Assembly (NCBI GenBank): GCA_963575745.1
Contig: CAUYUJ010012202.1
Location: forward strand, 371,001 to 435,000
Source: Prorocentrum cordatum
Lineage: Eukaryota > Sar > Dinophyceae > Prorocentrales > Prorocentraceae
Direction of reading: 5' to 3'
Length of the DNA: 64,000 bases
Shown here in pieces: positions 20,405-30,660 of the stretch (its first letter is position 1; each line of letters starts with the position of its first letter). The notes under the pieces are model-generated. The model did no database searches and had not been told where the DNA came from. It saw only the letters and a list, made by a program, of their open reading frames with translations. Made by a program: the position numbers and the translations under genes.

Positions 20405-21533
20405 TGGGTACAGCTCGTTGAAGAATGTGTTGGAGTTTCTTTATATGTACTTCCCTGCGCTTTTGTTTTGCATTGCGATCTGGGCCAATGGAGATGCTTG
20501 CTTCATACCCATCCACTCCCATAGCGTGAAATTTTCTCCAAGCTCCCGTACCGCCACGCTGGGCTCGAGCGAGGGCCCGTGCTCGTAGTACTCCTGCTTC
20601 TGCTCCTGGGCAATGTAATGCGAACTTTCTGCTCGGGGTGTCGCCTCCAATGATATCGATGTGTTCTTTACGTACATTCGCGATGTCGAACAATTCAGAG
20701 AGTCCTTCCAAAAGAGCTGCCTTTGTGACCTCCATCTCTGTGTTGATGCTGAAGAGTCTGGGATTCGTAGGACGATCCCATGTGGCAAGGCGCGCAACGT
20801 CGACTGATTCGGATGATGCCGCACTCTCTGCCATCGCCAGCGCTTGCTGCATGCGCTGGACCTCTGCGCGCAGGTTCCGCTGCTCCGCCTCCAGGTCCTG
20901 GGCGTGGTCCTGGACGTGGCGGAGGTCTGATTCCACCGCCGTGACCCGTGCCACTGTCGGAGCCAGCTGCGCCGGCATGGAGCTGGTGATCGCCTCCTGC
21001 GCCTTCTCAAGGGCTGTCGAGAGGGAGGCGTTGATGAAGTCTTGGAGTTGGACCCGGATGGCCGAGAACTGTGTGCCCATGACAGACTGTAGGACTTGTT
21101 CCATCGGCTGGGCTGCGGCAGCTGCTGCTGGAGCGCCCTCTGCCGTCTGGGGCGGGGCTGCCGCAGGGTGCGCCGTGGCTTGGGCCGCGGCAGCAGGCCC
21201 GAACTCCCCTGCAGCCATGCGTGCCACCATTGCGCGCTCGGCAGCCGCTCGGGTGGGCTGCTCGTAGGTGCCCCGCTGGCGGCCTCCAGCCCAGGGGTCT
21301 CGACCGTGAAATGGATCGCCTCCACCTCGCTCCTGGGTCGGGAATGTGCTTGGAGTCCATTCTTCTTGTTCAGCTTCAGGGGGTCGAGCGCCGTCACGGC
21401 GAGCACGGTCGCGATGGTCATCACTGCGGCTGCGGTGTGGCTGACCTGCTGGTGACGAGGTGCCGCGCGCCGCTCCGCTCCCATGGCGAGCTCCTCCGCG
21501 TCGTGGGGGACCATGACCGCCATCATCGGGCAT
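20394..21533 (-). CDS. LINE-A ORF1: coiled-coil protein
   Basis: A 379-residue frame, the first after the spliced leader. Residues 1-95 are Arg/Gly/Ser-rich and basic (MPDDGGHGPPRRGGARHGSG). Residues ~100-150 are Ala/Pro/Gln-rich. About 150-250 form a long amphipathic helix (FINASLSTALEKAQEAITSS, then DLEAEQRNLRAEVQRMQQAL) suited to coiled-coil oligomers. The C-terminal ~130 residues (LLEGLSELFDIANVRKEHID; REVHIKKLQHILQRAV) may be a small RNA-binding fold. A basic tail, coiled coil and compact C-terminal domain match the layout of LINE ORF1 proteins that coat the element RNA. Its stop (TGA, 20,394-20,396) overlaps the possible start of the next ORF at 20,404. A longer shifted frame, 20441-22135, runs into satellite B and is a shadow. 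Confidence 0.6.
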   Translation of the reverse strand: MPDDGGHGPPRRGGARHGSGAARGTSSPAGQPHRSRSDDHRDRARRDGARPPEAEQEEWTPSTFPTQERGGGDPFHGRDPWAGGRQRGTYEQPTRAAAERAMVARMAAGEFGPAAAAQATAHPAAAPPQTAEGAPAAAAAAQPMEQVLQSVMGTQFSAIRVQLQDFINASLSTALEKAQEAITSSMPAQLAPTVARVTAVESDLRHVQDHAQDLEAEQRNLRAEVQRMQQALAMAESAASSESVDVARLATWDRPTNPRLFSINTEMEVTKAALLEGLSELFDIANVRKEHIDIIGGDTPSRKFALHCPGAEAGVLRARALARAQRGGTGAWRKFHAMGVDGYEASISIGPDRNAKQKRREVHIKKLQHILQRAVPNGE

Positions 21534-21714
21534 AACCTCGAAAGCTTGTCAAGAGGCGCCCAAGTGTCGAATGCTGTGAGGGCTGAAACCTCAGCACTGG
21601 CTGTGGTAGTGGGTATGCTGGGAACAACGTATCCTGAGCCGCCCGCGGGGCCGCTCAGAATGTGACAGTGTGGGCCGCGATTCCCACGGGCAAGCCAGAG
21701 CAGAACACTCCGGA

Positions 21715-21736
21715 CTTGAGCCAAAATGGCTACGGA
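21715..21736 (-). other. Dinoflagellate spliced-leader sequence (exact, 22 nt)
   Basis: The reverse complement of 21,715-21,736 matches the published dinoflagellate spliced leader consensus at all 22 positions, with T at the variable first base. After the terminal CAAG the sequence continues TCCGGAGTG, with no GT donor, so this is not a spliced-leader RNA gene. It is a leader already joined to an mRNA and then reverse-transcribed into the genome. It sits about 180 bases before the first LINE-A ORF. Confidence 0.93.
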
Positions 21737-21752
21737 CGTCGAGCGGGAGGAG
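21736..21752. repeat. Probable target-site duplication of LINE-A, 5' copy
   Basis: Plus-strand ACGTCGAGCGGGAGGAG matches 16,289-16,305 at 16 of 17 positions. It abuts the first base of the spliced leader. GGA-rich words are common in this window, which lowers the weight of the last six bases, but the ACGTC...AGCG part is not simple sequence. Confidence 0.6.
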
Positions 21753-21940
21753 GGGGAGGAGGAAAAGGAGGAGGAGGAGGAGGAGGAGGGGACGAGAGAA
21801 AGAACAAATGGCCTGACAAATCGGATCGCAACCACCGCCCTACCGGAAGAACCGCCAGATAAGAAACGAAAAGGCTTTCTCGCCGGGGCCCCCCGCCGCG
21901 CTCGGCGCCCCGCCGCCCCAACAAGCCAAAATCGTTCATT
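21753..21940. repeat. GGA-rich junction between LINE-A and satellite B
   Basis: A GGA/GAG run at 21,746-21,800 is followed by ~100 bases of unremarkable sequence that leads into the first satellite B unit. No gene. Confidence 0.7.
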
Positions 21941-24900
21941 CCCATTGATTTTTTCAATGTTCTTCGCTTTCCCGCTCTCCGACGCTCCACGACCGCCCAA
22001 GAGGCCCCGAAGACCGCCCCCCAAGCCTCTGGAGCTCTGTTTTTGAGCCCCCCGACTCTGCAAAAACCTCGCCGGGACCCCCCGCCGCGCCCCGGCGCCC
22101 CGCCGCCCCAACAGGCCAAAATCGCTGATGCCCATTAATTGTTTTGAATGTTTTTCCCTTTCCCGCTCTCCAACGCTCCACGACCGCCCAAGAGGCCCCC
22201 GAGACCGCTCCCCAAGCCTCTGGAGCTCTGTTTTTGGGCGCTCCGACTCTGCAAAAACCTCGCCGGGGCCCCCCGCCGCGCCCCGGCACCCCGCCGCCCC
22301 AACAGGCCAAAATCGTTGATCCCCATTGATTTTTCATAATGTTTTTCACTTTCCAGCTCTCCGACGCTCCACGACCGCCCAAGAAGCTCCCAAGACCGCT
22401 CCCGAAGCCTCTGGGGCTCTGTGTTTGGGCCCCCCGACTCTGCAAAAACCTTGCCGGGGCCCCTCGCCGCGCCCCGGCACCCCGCCGCCCGGACAAGCCA
22501 AAATCGTTGATTCCCATTGACTTTTTCAATGTTTTTCGCTTTCCAGCTTTCCGACGCTCCACGGCCGCCCAAGAGGCCCCGAAGACCGCTCCCCAAGCCT
22601 CTGGAGCTCTGTTTTTGGGTTCCCCGACTCTGCAAAAACCTCGCCGGGGCCCCCCACCGCGCCCCGGCACCCCGCAGTCCCAACAGGCCAAAATCGTTCA
22701 TCCCCATTGATTTATTCAATGTTCCTCGCTTTCCCGCTCTCCGACGCTCCACGACCGCCCAAGAGGCCCCCAAGACCGCTCCCCAAGCTCTTGGAGCTCT
22801 GTTTTTGGGCGCTCCGACTCTGCAAAAACCTCGCCGGGGCCCCCCGCCGCGCCCCGGCACCCCGCCGCCCCAACAAGCCAAAATCGTTCATCCCCATTGA
22901 TTTTTTGAATGTTTTTCACTTTCCAGCTTTCCGACGCCCCACGACCGCCCAAGAGGCCCCGAAGACCGCTCCCCAAGCCTCTGGAGCTCTGTTTGCGGGC
23001 CCCCCGACTCTGCAAAATCCTCGCCGGGGCCCCCCGCCGCGCCCCGGCACCCCGCCGCTCCAGCAATCCAAAATCATTGATTCCCATTGGATGTTTCAAT
23101 GTTTTTCGCTTTCCAGCTTTCCGACGCTCCACGACCGCCCAAGAAGCCCCCAAGCCCGCTCCCCTAGCCTCTGGAGCTCTGTTCTTGGGCCCCCCGACCC
23201 TGCAAAAACCTCGCCGGGACCCCCCGCCGCGCCCTGTGGCACCCCGCCGCCCCAACGCGCCAAAATCGTTGATCCCCATTGATTTTTTCAATGTTTTTCA
23301 CTTTCCAGCTCTCCGACGCTCCACGACCGCCCACGAAGCCCCCAAGACCGCTCCCCAAGCGTCGGGAGCTCTGTTTTTGGGCCCCCCCGACTCTGCAAAA
23401 TCCTCGCCGGGGCCCCCCACCGCGACCCGGCGCCCCGCCGCCCCAACAATCCCAAATCATGGATTCCCTGGATTTGTTCAATGTTTTTCGCTTTCCAGCT
23501 TTCCGACGCTCCACGATCGCCCAAGAGGCCCCCAAGCTCGCCTCCTAGCCTCTGGAGCTCTGTTCTTGGGCCCCCCGACTCTGCAAAAACATCGCCGAGA
23601 CTTCCCACCGCGCTTCGGCGCCCCGCTGTCCCAACAGGCCCAAATCGTTGATTCCCATTGTTTTTTTTCAGAGTGTTTTTCGCTTTCCAGCTTTCCGACG
23701 CTCCACGACCGCCCAAGAGGCCACCAAGACCACTCCCCAAGCCTCCGGAGCTCTGTTTTTGAACCCCCCGGCTCTGCAAAAACCTCGCCGGGACCCCCCG
23801 CTACGCTCCGGCACCCCGCCGCCCGAACAGGCCAAAATCGATGATTCCCATGGATTTTTTGAATGTTTTCCGTTTTCCAGCTTTCCGACGCCCCACGACC
23901 GCCCAAGAGGCCCCCAAGACCGCCCCCCTAGCCTCTGGAGCTTTGTTTTTGAGTCCCCCGACTCTGCAAAAACATCGCCGGGACCCCCCGCCGCGCTCGG
24001 CACCCCGCCGCCCCAACAAGCCAAAATCGTTGATTCCCATTGATTTTTTCAATGTTTTTCCCTTTCCCGCTCTCCAACGCTCCACGACCGCCCAAGAGGC
24101 CCCCAAGACCGCTCCCCAAGCCTCTGGAGCTCTGTTTTTGGGCCCCCTGGCTCTGCAAAAACCTCGCCGGGACCCCCCGCCGCGCCCCGGCACCCCGCCG
24201 CCCCAACGCGCCAAAATCGTTGATCCCCATTGATTTTTTCAATGTTTTTCACTTTCCAGCTCTCCGACGCTCCACGACCGCCCAAGAAGCTCCCAAGACC
24301 GCTCCCGAAGCCTCTGGGGCTCTGTGTTTGGGCCCCCCGACTCTGCAAAAACCTCGCCGGGGCCCCTCGCCGCGCCCCGGCACCCCGCCGCCCGAACAGG
24401 CCAAAATCGTTGATTCCCATTCACTTTTTCAATGTTTTTCGCTTTCCAGCTTTCCGACGCTCCACGACCGCCCAAGAGGCCCTGAAGACCGCTCCCCTAG
24501 CCTCTGGAGTTTTGTTTTTGGGTTCCCCGACTCTGCAAAAACCTCGCCGGGACCTCCCACCGCGCCCCGGCGCCCCGCCGCCCCAACAAGCAAAAATTCT
24601 CATTCTCATTAATGTTTTCAATGTTCTTCGCTTTCCCGCTCTCCGACGCTCCACGACCGCCCGAGAGGCCCCCAAGACCGCTCCCCAAGCCTCTGGAGCT
24701 CTGTTTTTGGGCGCTCCGACTCTGCAAAAACATCGCCGGGGCCCCCCACCGCGCCCCGGCACCCCGCCGCCCCAACAAGCCAAAATCGTTCATCCCCATT
24801 GATTTTTTCAATGTTTTTCACTTTCCAGCTTTCCGACGCTCCACGACCGCCCAAGAGGCCCCGAAGACCGCTCCCCAAGCCTCTGGAGCTCTGTTTGCGG

Positions 24901-25760
24901 GCCCCCCGACTCTGCAAAATCCTCGCCGGGGCCCCCCGCCGCGCCCCGGCACCCCGCCGCCCCAGCAGTCCAAAATCATTGATTCCCATTTGATGTTTCA
25001 ATGTTTTTCGCTTTCCCGCTCTCCGACGCTCCACGGCCGCCCAAGAAGCCCCCAAGCCCGCTCCCCTAGCCTCTGGAGCTCTGTTCTTCGGCCCCCCGAC
25101 TCTGCAAACACCTCGCCGGGACCTCCCGCCGCGCCCCGGCGCCCCGCTGCCCCAACAAGCCCAAATCGTTGATTCTCATTGATTTTTCAATGTTTTTCGC
25201 TTTCCAACTTTCCGACGCTCCACGACCGCCCAAGAGGCCCCAAAGACCGCTCCCCAAGCCTCTGGAGCTCTGTTTTTGGGCCCCCAGGCTCTGCAAAAAC
25301 CTCGCCGGGACCCCCCGCCCGCGCCCTGGCACTGCCGCCCCACGACAGAGCCCCCAAAATCTGTTGATTCCCACTGATTTGTTCAATGTTTTTCCCTTTC
25401 CCGCTCTCCAGCGCTCCACGACCGCCCAAGAGGCCCCGAAGACCGCTCCCCAAGCCTCTGGAGCTGTGTTTTTGAGCCCCCCGACTCTGCAAAAACCTCG
25501 CCGGGACCTCCCACCGCGCCCCGGCACCCCGCTGTCCCAACAAGCCAAAATCGTTGATTCCCATTGATTTTTTCAATGTTTTTCGCTTTCCAGCTTTCCG
25601 ACGCTCCACGACCGCCCAAGAGGCCCCCAAGACCGCTCCCCAAGCCTCTGGAGCTCTGTTTTTGGCCCCCCCGGCTCTGCAAAAACCTCGCCGGGACCCC
25701 CCACTGCGCTTCGGCACCCCCCCTCCTGGCTCCGGCACAACCGCATGCGCTCCCCGCCAT
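21940..25760. repeat. Satellite B: about 20 units of ~190 bp, with ten-unit higher-order period
   Basis: The landmark CAATGTTTTTCGCTTTCC recurs about every 190-191 bases from ~21,956 to ~25,577. Each unit continues with ACGCTCCACGACCGCCCAAG, a TCTGGAGCTCTGTTTTTGGG core, ACTCTGCAAAAACCTCGCCG and ends in CAAAATCGTTGAT. Diagnostic variants return ten units later: the TCCAACGCTCC unit (22,146 and 24,050), the GGCTCTGTGTTTGGG unit (22,338 and 24,241), the GGGTTCCCC unit (22,528 and 24,431), the TGTTTGCGGG unit (22,909 and 24,812) and the AAGCCCCCAAGCCCG unit (23,098 and 25,000). Long frames on both strands are satellite artefacts. Confidence 0.95.
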
Positions 25761-26184
25761 GCAAAACCCTCGCCGGGACCCCCCACCACGCTCAGGGCAA
25801 TCCCCCTCCCGGCCCCGGCATTCCCGCTCCGCCCCAAGATGCCTCCAAGACAGGCCGAGACGCCTCCAAGACACCGCCGAAACGGCCACGATAGCCCCAA
25901 GGACCGCTGAGATTGCCCCAAAATGCCTCCAAGACGGCCCACTCTGCACCCAAGCTTGCCAAGGATGGCCTCAGGTGCCCAACGCGGCCCAAGAGGCCTC
26001 CAATACGGACACGCCCCCCTCGCCGCCGCAACCCGCACTGTTCCCGCGCCACCACCTCCAGGCACGTGCTCACTCCGCCCCCCACTCGACCACCCCTCTC
26101 CCAGAACTAACCCCTTCCCCCATGGCGTCTCGCACAACCTCGACGCCCGCCGCGCGCCGCTCGCGCGTTGCCTCCGCACGGTAA
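25761..26184. repeat. Degenerate CCAAGA-rich tract after satellite B
   Basis: Words such as GATGCCTCCAAGA, CCCCAAGGACCGCTGAGA and GGCCCAAGAGGCCTCCAA recur loosely at 25,840-26,010. They resemble the CCCAAGAGGCCCC part of satellite B, and similar words reappear at 30,660-30,930 and 31,540-31,640. No gene seen. Confidence 0.5.
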
Positions 26185-28522
26185 CTACCCCATTATCTGT
26201 CTCTTCGCCACCATGGCACAACTCCGCTCCGCGACTTCTTTTCTTCTGCGTTCTTCGTCCGCGAAACATCCGTTGCACCTCTGCTTCCCATTCGACTTCT
26301 TCGACGTCCTCGTGGCCAACCAATTGCTGAATTCCACTTTTGCCAGAGCGTTCTTGCATGCAATGCATTTCCAAGAGCCGCGCTCCACCTTCTCCACCTC
26401 GACGCATCGCGTGCACTTCCGGCCCCTGTCTGCCGCGTCTGTCCACATGCGCGCCGAGAAGAACTCTGCCCCTTTAGCCACCTGGCACGCGACGCAGACC
26501 TTTGTTGTCTTCCGCGCCGCGCTGTTCTGGCTTACGGCTGCTGCCGCGACGCACTCGATGCATTTTCGCGGCCTGGGCCTCTCTTCCCACATCGAGCCTG
26601 AATACATGTCGCGCGGCTTCTCCTCACCACACCGCGAACACTTCTTCCGTTCCTCTTCCGCGCGCCGCTTCTGCTCCTTCCTGACGTCCTTCTTACATGT
26701 GTCGCATACGCGCGCCTCGTCCTCGACGTCGCGCTTCGCAAAATGGCTGGTGAGTTTCGCTACCTTGCAGCGGCCGCATACAAGGTGCTTCTTAAGCTCC
26801 TCGCACTCGAAGCACATCCCTCCTTTACATCGGGCGTTCCCTGCCCTCTCCCATTGGTACTCCACGAACGCCCTTTCGTACTTCCGCTTCTCGCATACGT
26901 AACACTTCCGCCTCTCGGGGCAGTCCACGCAACGCCGTGACGTGAGCTTCGAATTGCGGCGCTCGGATGCGTGGAAGGCATCCTCGCCCTTCCACAGAAA
27001 GCACTCCATGCACTGCCACGGCGTGCCCACGCTCTTCTTGTCTTCCAAGCACACCTTGCACGCGCGGAGACCGTCGTCTCGGCTCCACTGCCCGAGCGCA
27101 TACTGGTTCTTGTACTTCACCGACGAGCGCAGCGCGCACTTCCCTGCCGGCATGAACTCCTTCTCGATTGCATCCCAATCCATGGGCTCTCCCCGCAACG
27201 ACTGCAACAGTAATCTGGGCCCCTTCCGCTCCTTCTGAGCGCGCGGCTCGCGGTCGAAAGGTCGAAATATCAACATGTCCTCGCGGCGACGCACGCGCGT
27301 CAGAGCCACGCAACTGGACAGCGGCGACGTGCCCCCGCCAATCCTCAGATCCACGATGACACCTCCCTTAAAAGTCTGGCCCTGTGCCGAGTGGGCCGTG
27401 ACTCCAAAACGCCGGGGCCAAGGGGAACTGCCGCCGCTTCACTTTCAGACGCGGACACGGCCGCCCCTCGTCCACGAACCAATCTTTTCTCTGCGGGCTC
27501 ACTGGGTACAGGCCCGGCGCCCGGAGCCCCGGAATCGCCCACTTGCACGGGGTTGCGCCCCCTGCATCATCGAGGCCATCGTCGAACAGGACGAAGATCA
27601 CTTTCGGCGTTTTCTGCAAGATGGTCCCCCCGCCCCGGGAGACGCGACCCGCTCCTTCGTCGCCGTCGCACACCCACGAGTGCACGGTCCCCACGCGGCC
27701 GCGGAGCAGGTACTTGTCCTCGCTGCGATCTATGTGATCCGTGAGGGCCACGGGCATCCCCTCCGCGATCGGCAAAAACCCGTACAGGTCCCCGCTCTCC
27801 TTGTCGTGGCGCTGCAGCCAGGCCATCTCCTGTCGCGGCAAATCCGGCCGCTCGCGCAGCGCGTCCGGCGTCGGGGTGTCGCGCGCGGGGATGTACACCA
27901 TCGGCTTCTCGTGCAGTCGGGCATGCTGCGACGCGCGGAGCTTGTTCACCTCATACTTCACGTCGTTGTTCGGGAACACTCCGGGGGCACACCGAAACTT
28001 CGCCGAGCGCATGCGCGGGTCGTCTGGGCCTGCGATGACGAGACGGCGCCGTTCGCGCTCACGCCTGCAATCTCCGCATTCGTGCCTGCGGATGTCCTTC
28101 GGGGTCACTGAGCGCGGACGGCGCGCTCCGACGGCTTCCTTCTGCGACGCCCCTGCCCCGCCACTCAAGGCTTGACACCTCGAGTTCCCGCATCCCACCT
28201 GACCATTCAGCCAACTCCCCGGGACCCCAGTATCGCGCCCGTGCAAAAAGGCATGCGCGTCTTCCGTGAGGGCTCCTCTGCGAAACTCCTCTTGCACGGA
28301 TTTCAGCCAGGCATCGTCGCAGTGCTCGCGCTCCACTAGCTCCGTCACTCCCTGCGCGCCCTCCTGACCACCCCCCCACAGGAGAGCTTGCCCATGTAGC
28401 ACGGGCGGGAGCGAGGTATACTTCCGAGCCTCCGCGATGCGCTCTGTTGGCACGTCTGCAAGGAACCCCCCGTCTGGTGGCGCCAGCTGCCAAAAATCAC
28501 CGCTCAGCACGACGTTCAGCAC
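26185..28522 (-). pseudogene. Pif1-like helicase C-terminal part fused to zinc-unit array
   Basis: Frame 27368-28522 starts inside the motor with VVLSGDFWQLAPPDGGF (Pif1 motif III) and continues with FPNNDVKYEVNKLRASQ and EGMPVALTDHID. It includes an inserted Cys pair set (CGNSRC, CGDC). Phase then shifts by one base at a four-base A run, 27,406-27,409. The second frame reads FGVTAHSAQGQTF (motif V) and SSCVALTRVRRREDM (motif VI), then six CxxC-x(~20-27)-CxxC units plus a half unit, ending at 26,185. The zinc units resemble Stc1-type fingers. Walker A and B are absent: the frame meets two stops just upstream of 28,522, beside microsatellites, so the N-terminal half is lost or in another exon. 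Pif1 helicases unwind DNA and G-quadruplexes. A decayed Helitron helicase is an alternative, but no Rep domain is visible. Confidence 0.75.
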
Positions 28523-28529
28523 TCCTTCT

Positions 28530-28800
28530 CATCATCCTCCTCCTGCTGCTCTTCCTCCTGTTCCTCCTCCTTCTCCTTCTCACCGTCATCATATTATTAT
28601 CAATCCTCATCACCCCCATCATCACCATCATTACCATCAACACCATGATCATTATCCCCATCGTCATCACCATCATCATCGCCATCGTCATCATCATCAT
28701 CATCATGATCATGAACGCCCTCCGCACCCCCTCCGCCTCCTCCTCGACCACCCCTCTTCCTCATAACCCCCCCCCCCCTCCCCCCAGCGCTTCACCAGAC
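28530..28800. repeat. CTC then ATC microsatellites
   Basis: CTC/TCC triplets run from ~28,530 to 28,580, then CAT/ATC triplets to ~28,710, with CTC and poly-C after that. They lie immediately upstream (minus sense) of the truncated helicase, so they could mark either an intron or a deletion breakpoint. Confidence 0.85.
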
Positions 28801-28926
28801 GCGTTGGCAGGGCAGGCTCGACATTTCGCCTGAGACTTGCTCGCAGAGTATGTTCGTGAAACTTGAAAGGTCCAACGCGCACACGAATGGAGAGCGGGTG
28901 AATGTCAACATCTGGCTCTCGCCTTA
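28801..28926 (+). pseudogene. Short coding-like relic, copy 1
   Basis: A plus-strand frame from ~28,801 reads GRLDISPETCSQSMFVKL and then HTNGERVNVNIWLSP before a stop at about 28,923. A related stretch at 36,798-36,905 reads VSPETSSPSMILKL, then after a one-base shift THGGRVVFKVAP. At DNA level both share TTTCGCCTGAGAC and a CACA...ATGGAG..GCGGGTG block. The shared protein pattern suggests two relics of one coding sequence or dispersed repeat. The family is unknown. Confidence 0.35.
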
Positions 28927-30660
28927 GCGCCGCGCGCGTTCGTTAAGATCCCCCCGCAGCTCCACGGGTCGAGGGCGATGCCATTTCGACATGGGGCTCC
29001 CGCTTGAAAGGCACCTCGAACGCGGAACCAACGCATCTTTTTTCGGACCGCGGTTGCGCCAACGCGCAGGTGGGGGCGCCCAAAGAAGAGCCTGAGGAGG
29101 GACCTAAGGAGCCTGGAGTCTCTTCCGGAACCAATGTGGTCAATAGTCAAAGGCGTGGACTGTTCCTCGCCGGGGGCTTCTGAGCAGCGGCAGCATCATC
29201 TCGGTCCTCATCCGATTGGCAAAAGCTACGACCCGAGGACCCAGCTGGCGAGAACGACCGTCGAACATGTCCAGCCAGTGCTAGGACATTCAAGAGCAGG
29301 CTTCGAGTCTAGATGCTCGCCGCAAGCGTGGAGGCGCGCCGTAATAGTAGCGAGGGGCAGAAAGGGAACGGGTGGAGAGGGCAGGGGGAGAAAGGGTTGG
29401 AGGCAGGAGCGAAGAGGAGAAACGAGCGAGGAGTGAAGGGCATGGGAGAAGGATCCGCGGATGACGAACGAGGAGCGAGGGGCGAAAAGAAACAGAGGAA
29501 GGGAAGGAGGTGAGGAGGGGGGGGGCGAGGAAAGCGAACGAGGAAGCAGGGAAAGGCGGAAGGAAGGCGCTCACAAGGGGACCTGTATCGCGAGGAAGAC
29601 GAAGAAGCTCCTGTTCCTCCTCCTCCTCCTCCTCCTCCTTCTCCTCCTCCTCCTCTTCCTCGTCCTCTCCTCCCTCTTTCCTCCTCCCTCGTCATTCCCC
29701 CTCTTCCTCCGCCACCTCCTCCTCCTCCTCCGCCTTCCCCCCTCCCCGGAAGCCTCGAGATAGAGAGCCGCGTAAACATAAAATCATTAGACGTCCGCAG
29801 ACGGATTCTCCGCTGACGCCGAGACCCCCTCCCCGCACCCCCGCCCCGGCGCGCGGGCGCCACCCGCTGCGGGGAAGCAGGGGGGAGATCCGGGGCCGGC
29901 GGAGAAATTGCCCGTCGCCGCCCGAAAGCTCGTGCTTGCGCCGCCCTCTGGCTCTCCAGAGACAAGAGGCAACGGCGCGGGCACGCGCGCGCGCACCGGA
30001 GCCCCCGCCCCCGCCCTGCGAAGGCATCGCTCCCGGCGGGCCCCGACCGCTACCGGAAGGCCAGCTGGCGGGCAGGGGCCCTGAGGCCACGCTGCCACTG
30101 CCGCCGTCTGCGCCGAAGGCGTGAGGAGGGAGATGCGAGGCACGATCGCAGTGGGGGAGGTCCACGTTTTCAGTCCACATTTCAGTCTCTGGAAACCGTT
30201 TCCCGGCCCTGGGATCTTCAAAAAACGTCTGAGGATGACAAATCGGCCCTGGGGAGTTCTCGTGACATCTAAGGTCCCGCATCGCGAAAAAATGCGACGT
30301 CGAGGGGGGGGTGTTCTAGCAGCGGCCTCCAGAGGCCTCCGGGGACTTCCCGTGACGCGCGGGGGCCTTCGGAGACCTCCAGGGCGGCGTGGCTGGCCAA
30401 CTGAGGAGAGAGAAGTGGGGAGGGGAGATGGTGGAGGAGGAGGAGGAGAAGAGGGAAGAGGAGACGGAGGAGGAGGAGGAAAGATGTAGGGAAGGATGCT
30501 TTCCTCGATGACGATGCGGACGAAGACTCTCCGCAACAGTCGAAGTTCATATTTACGCTGAGGTACAAGTCCTCGAACCAAATGTTCACATTCAGGGTGT
30601 TTCGAAGCCCTCCAGGGCGCTATTGCGCCCCCATTGGGAAGAAGCGCGCCTTTGTTTTTC
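28927..30660. other. Non-coding interval with purine and pyrimidine tracts
   Basis: No convincing gene. 28,927-29,330 is unique sequence without motifs. 29,340-29,570 is GA/GGA-rich, 29,610-29,750 is CTC/TCC-rich, 29,810-30,120 is very GC-rich and 30,410-30,485 is GGA-rich. Frames on both strands follow the tracts and are not supported. Confidence 0.6.

Larger units (their letters stand above)
16306..21736 (-). mobile_element. LINE-A: non-LTR retrotransposon with spliced leader at its 5' end
   Basis: Minus-strand element of about 5.43 kb. It begins with the 22-nt dinoflagellate spliced leader (21,736 down to 21,715), followed by a ~180-bp leader, a coiled-coil ORF1, an EEP endonuclease, a reverse transcriptase and a C-terminal Cys/His motif ending at 16,331. 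A short 3' tail of ~25 bases follows, with no poly-A. The flanks carry a near-identical 17-mer: plus-strand 21,736-21,752 and 16,289-16,305 (one mismatch; ACGTC, one variable base, then AGCGGGAGGAG). This is a plausible target-site duplication. RT and EEP active sites are damaged and frames are shifted, so the copy is dead, but the ends look complete. Confidence 0.8.

Noticed and set aside
21715-21736. Spliced-leader RNA gene
   Set aside because: A leader RNA gene needs a GT donor right after the leader and a downstream Sm-site region; here the sequence continues TCCGGAG into a LINE leader.
26735-26755. CAAAATGGCT as a possible reverse spliced-leader relic
   Set aside because: Only ten bases match and they lie inside the well-formed zinc-unit coding region, so chance is the simpler explanation.
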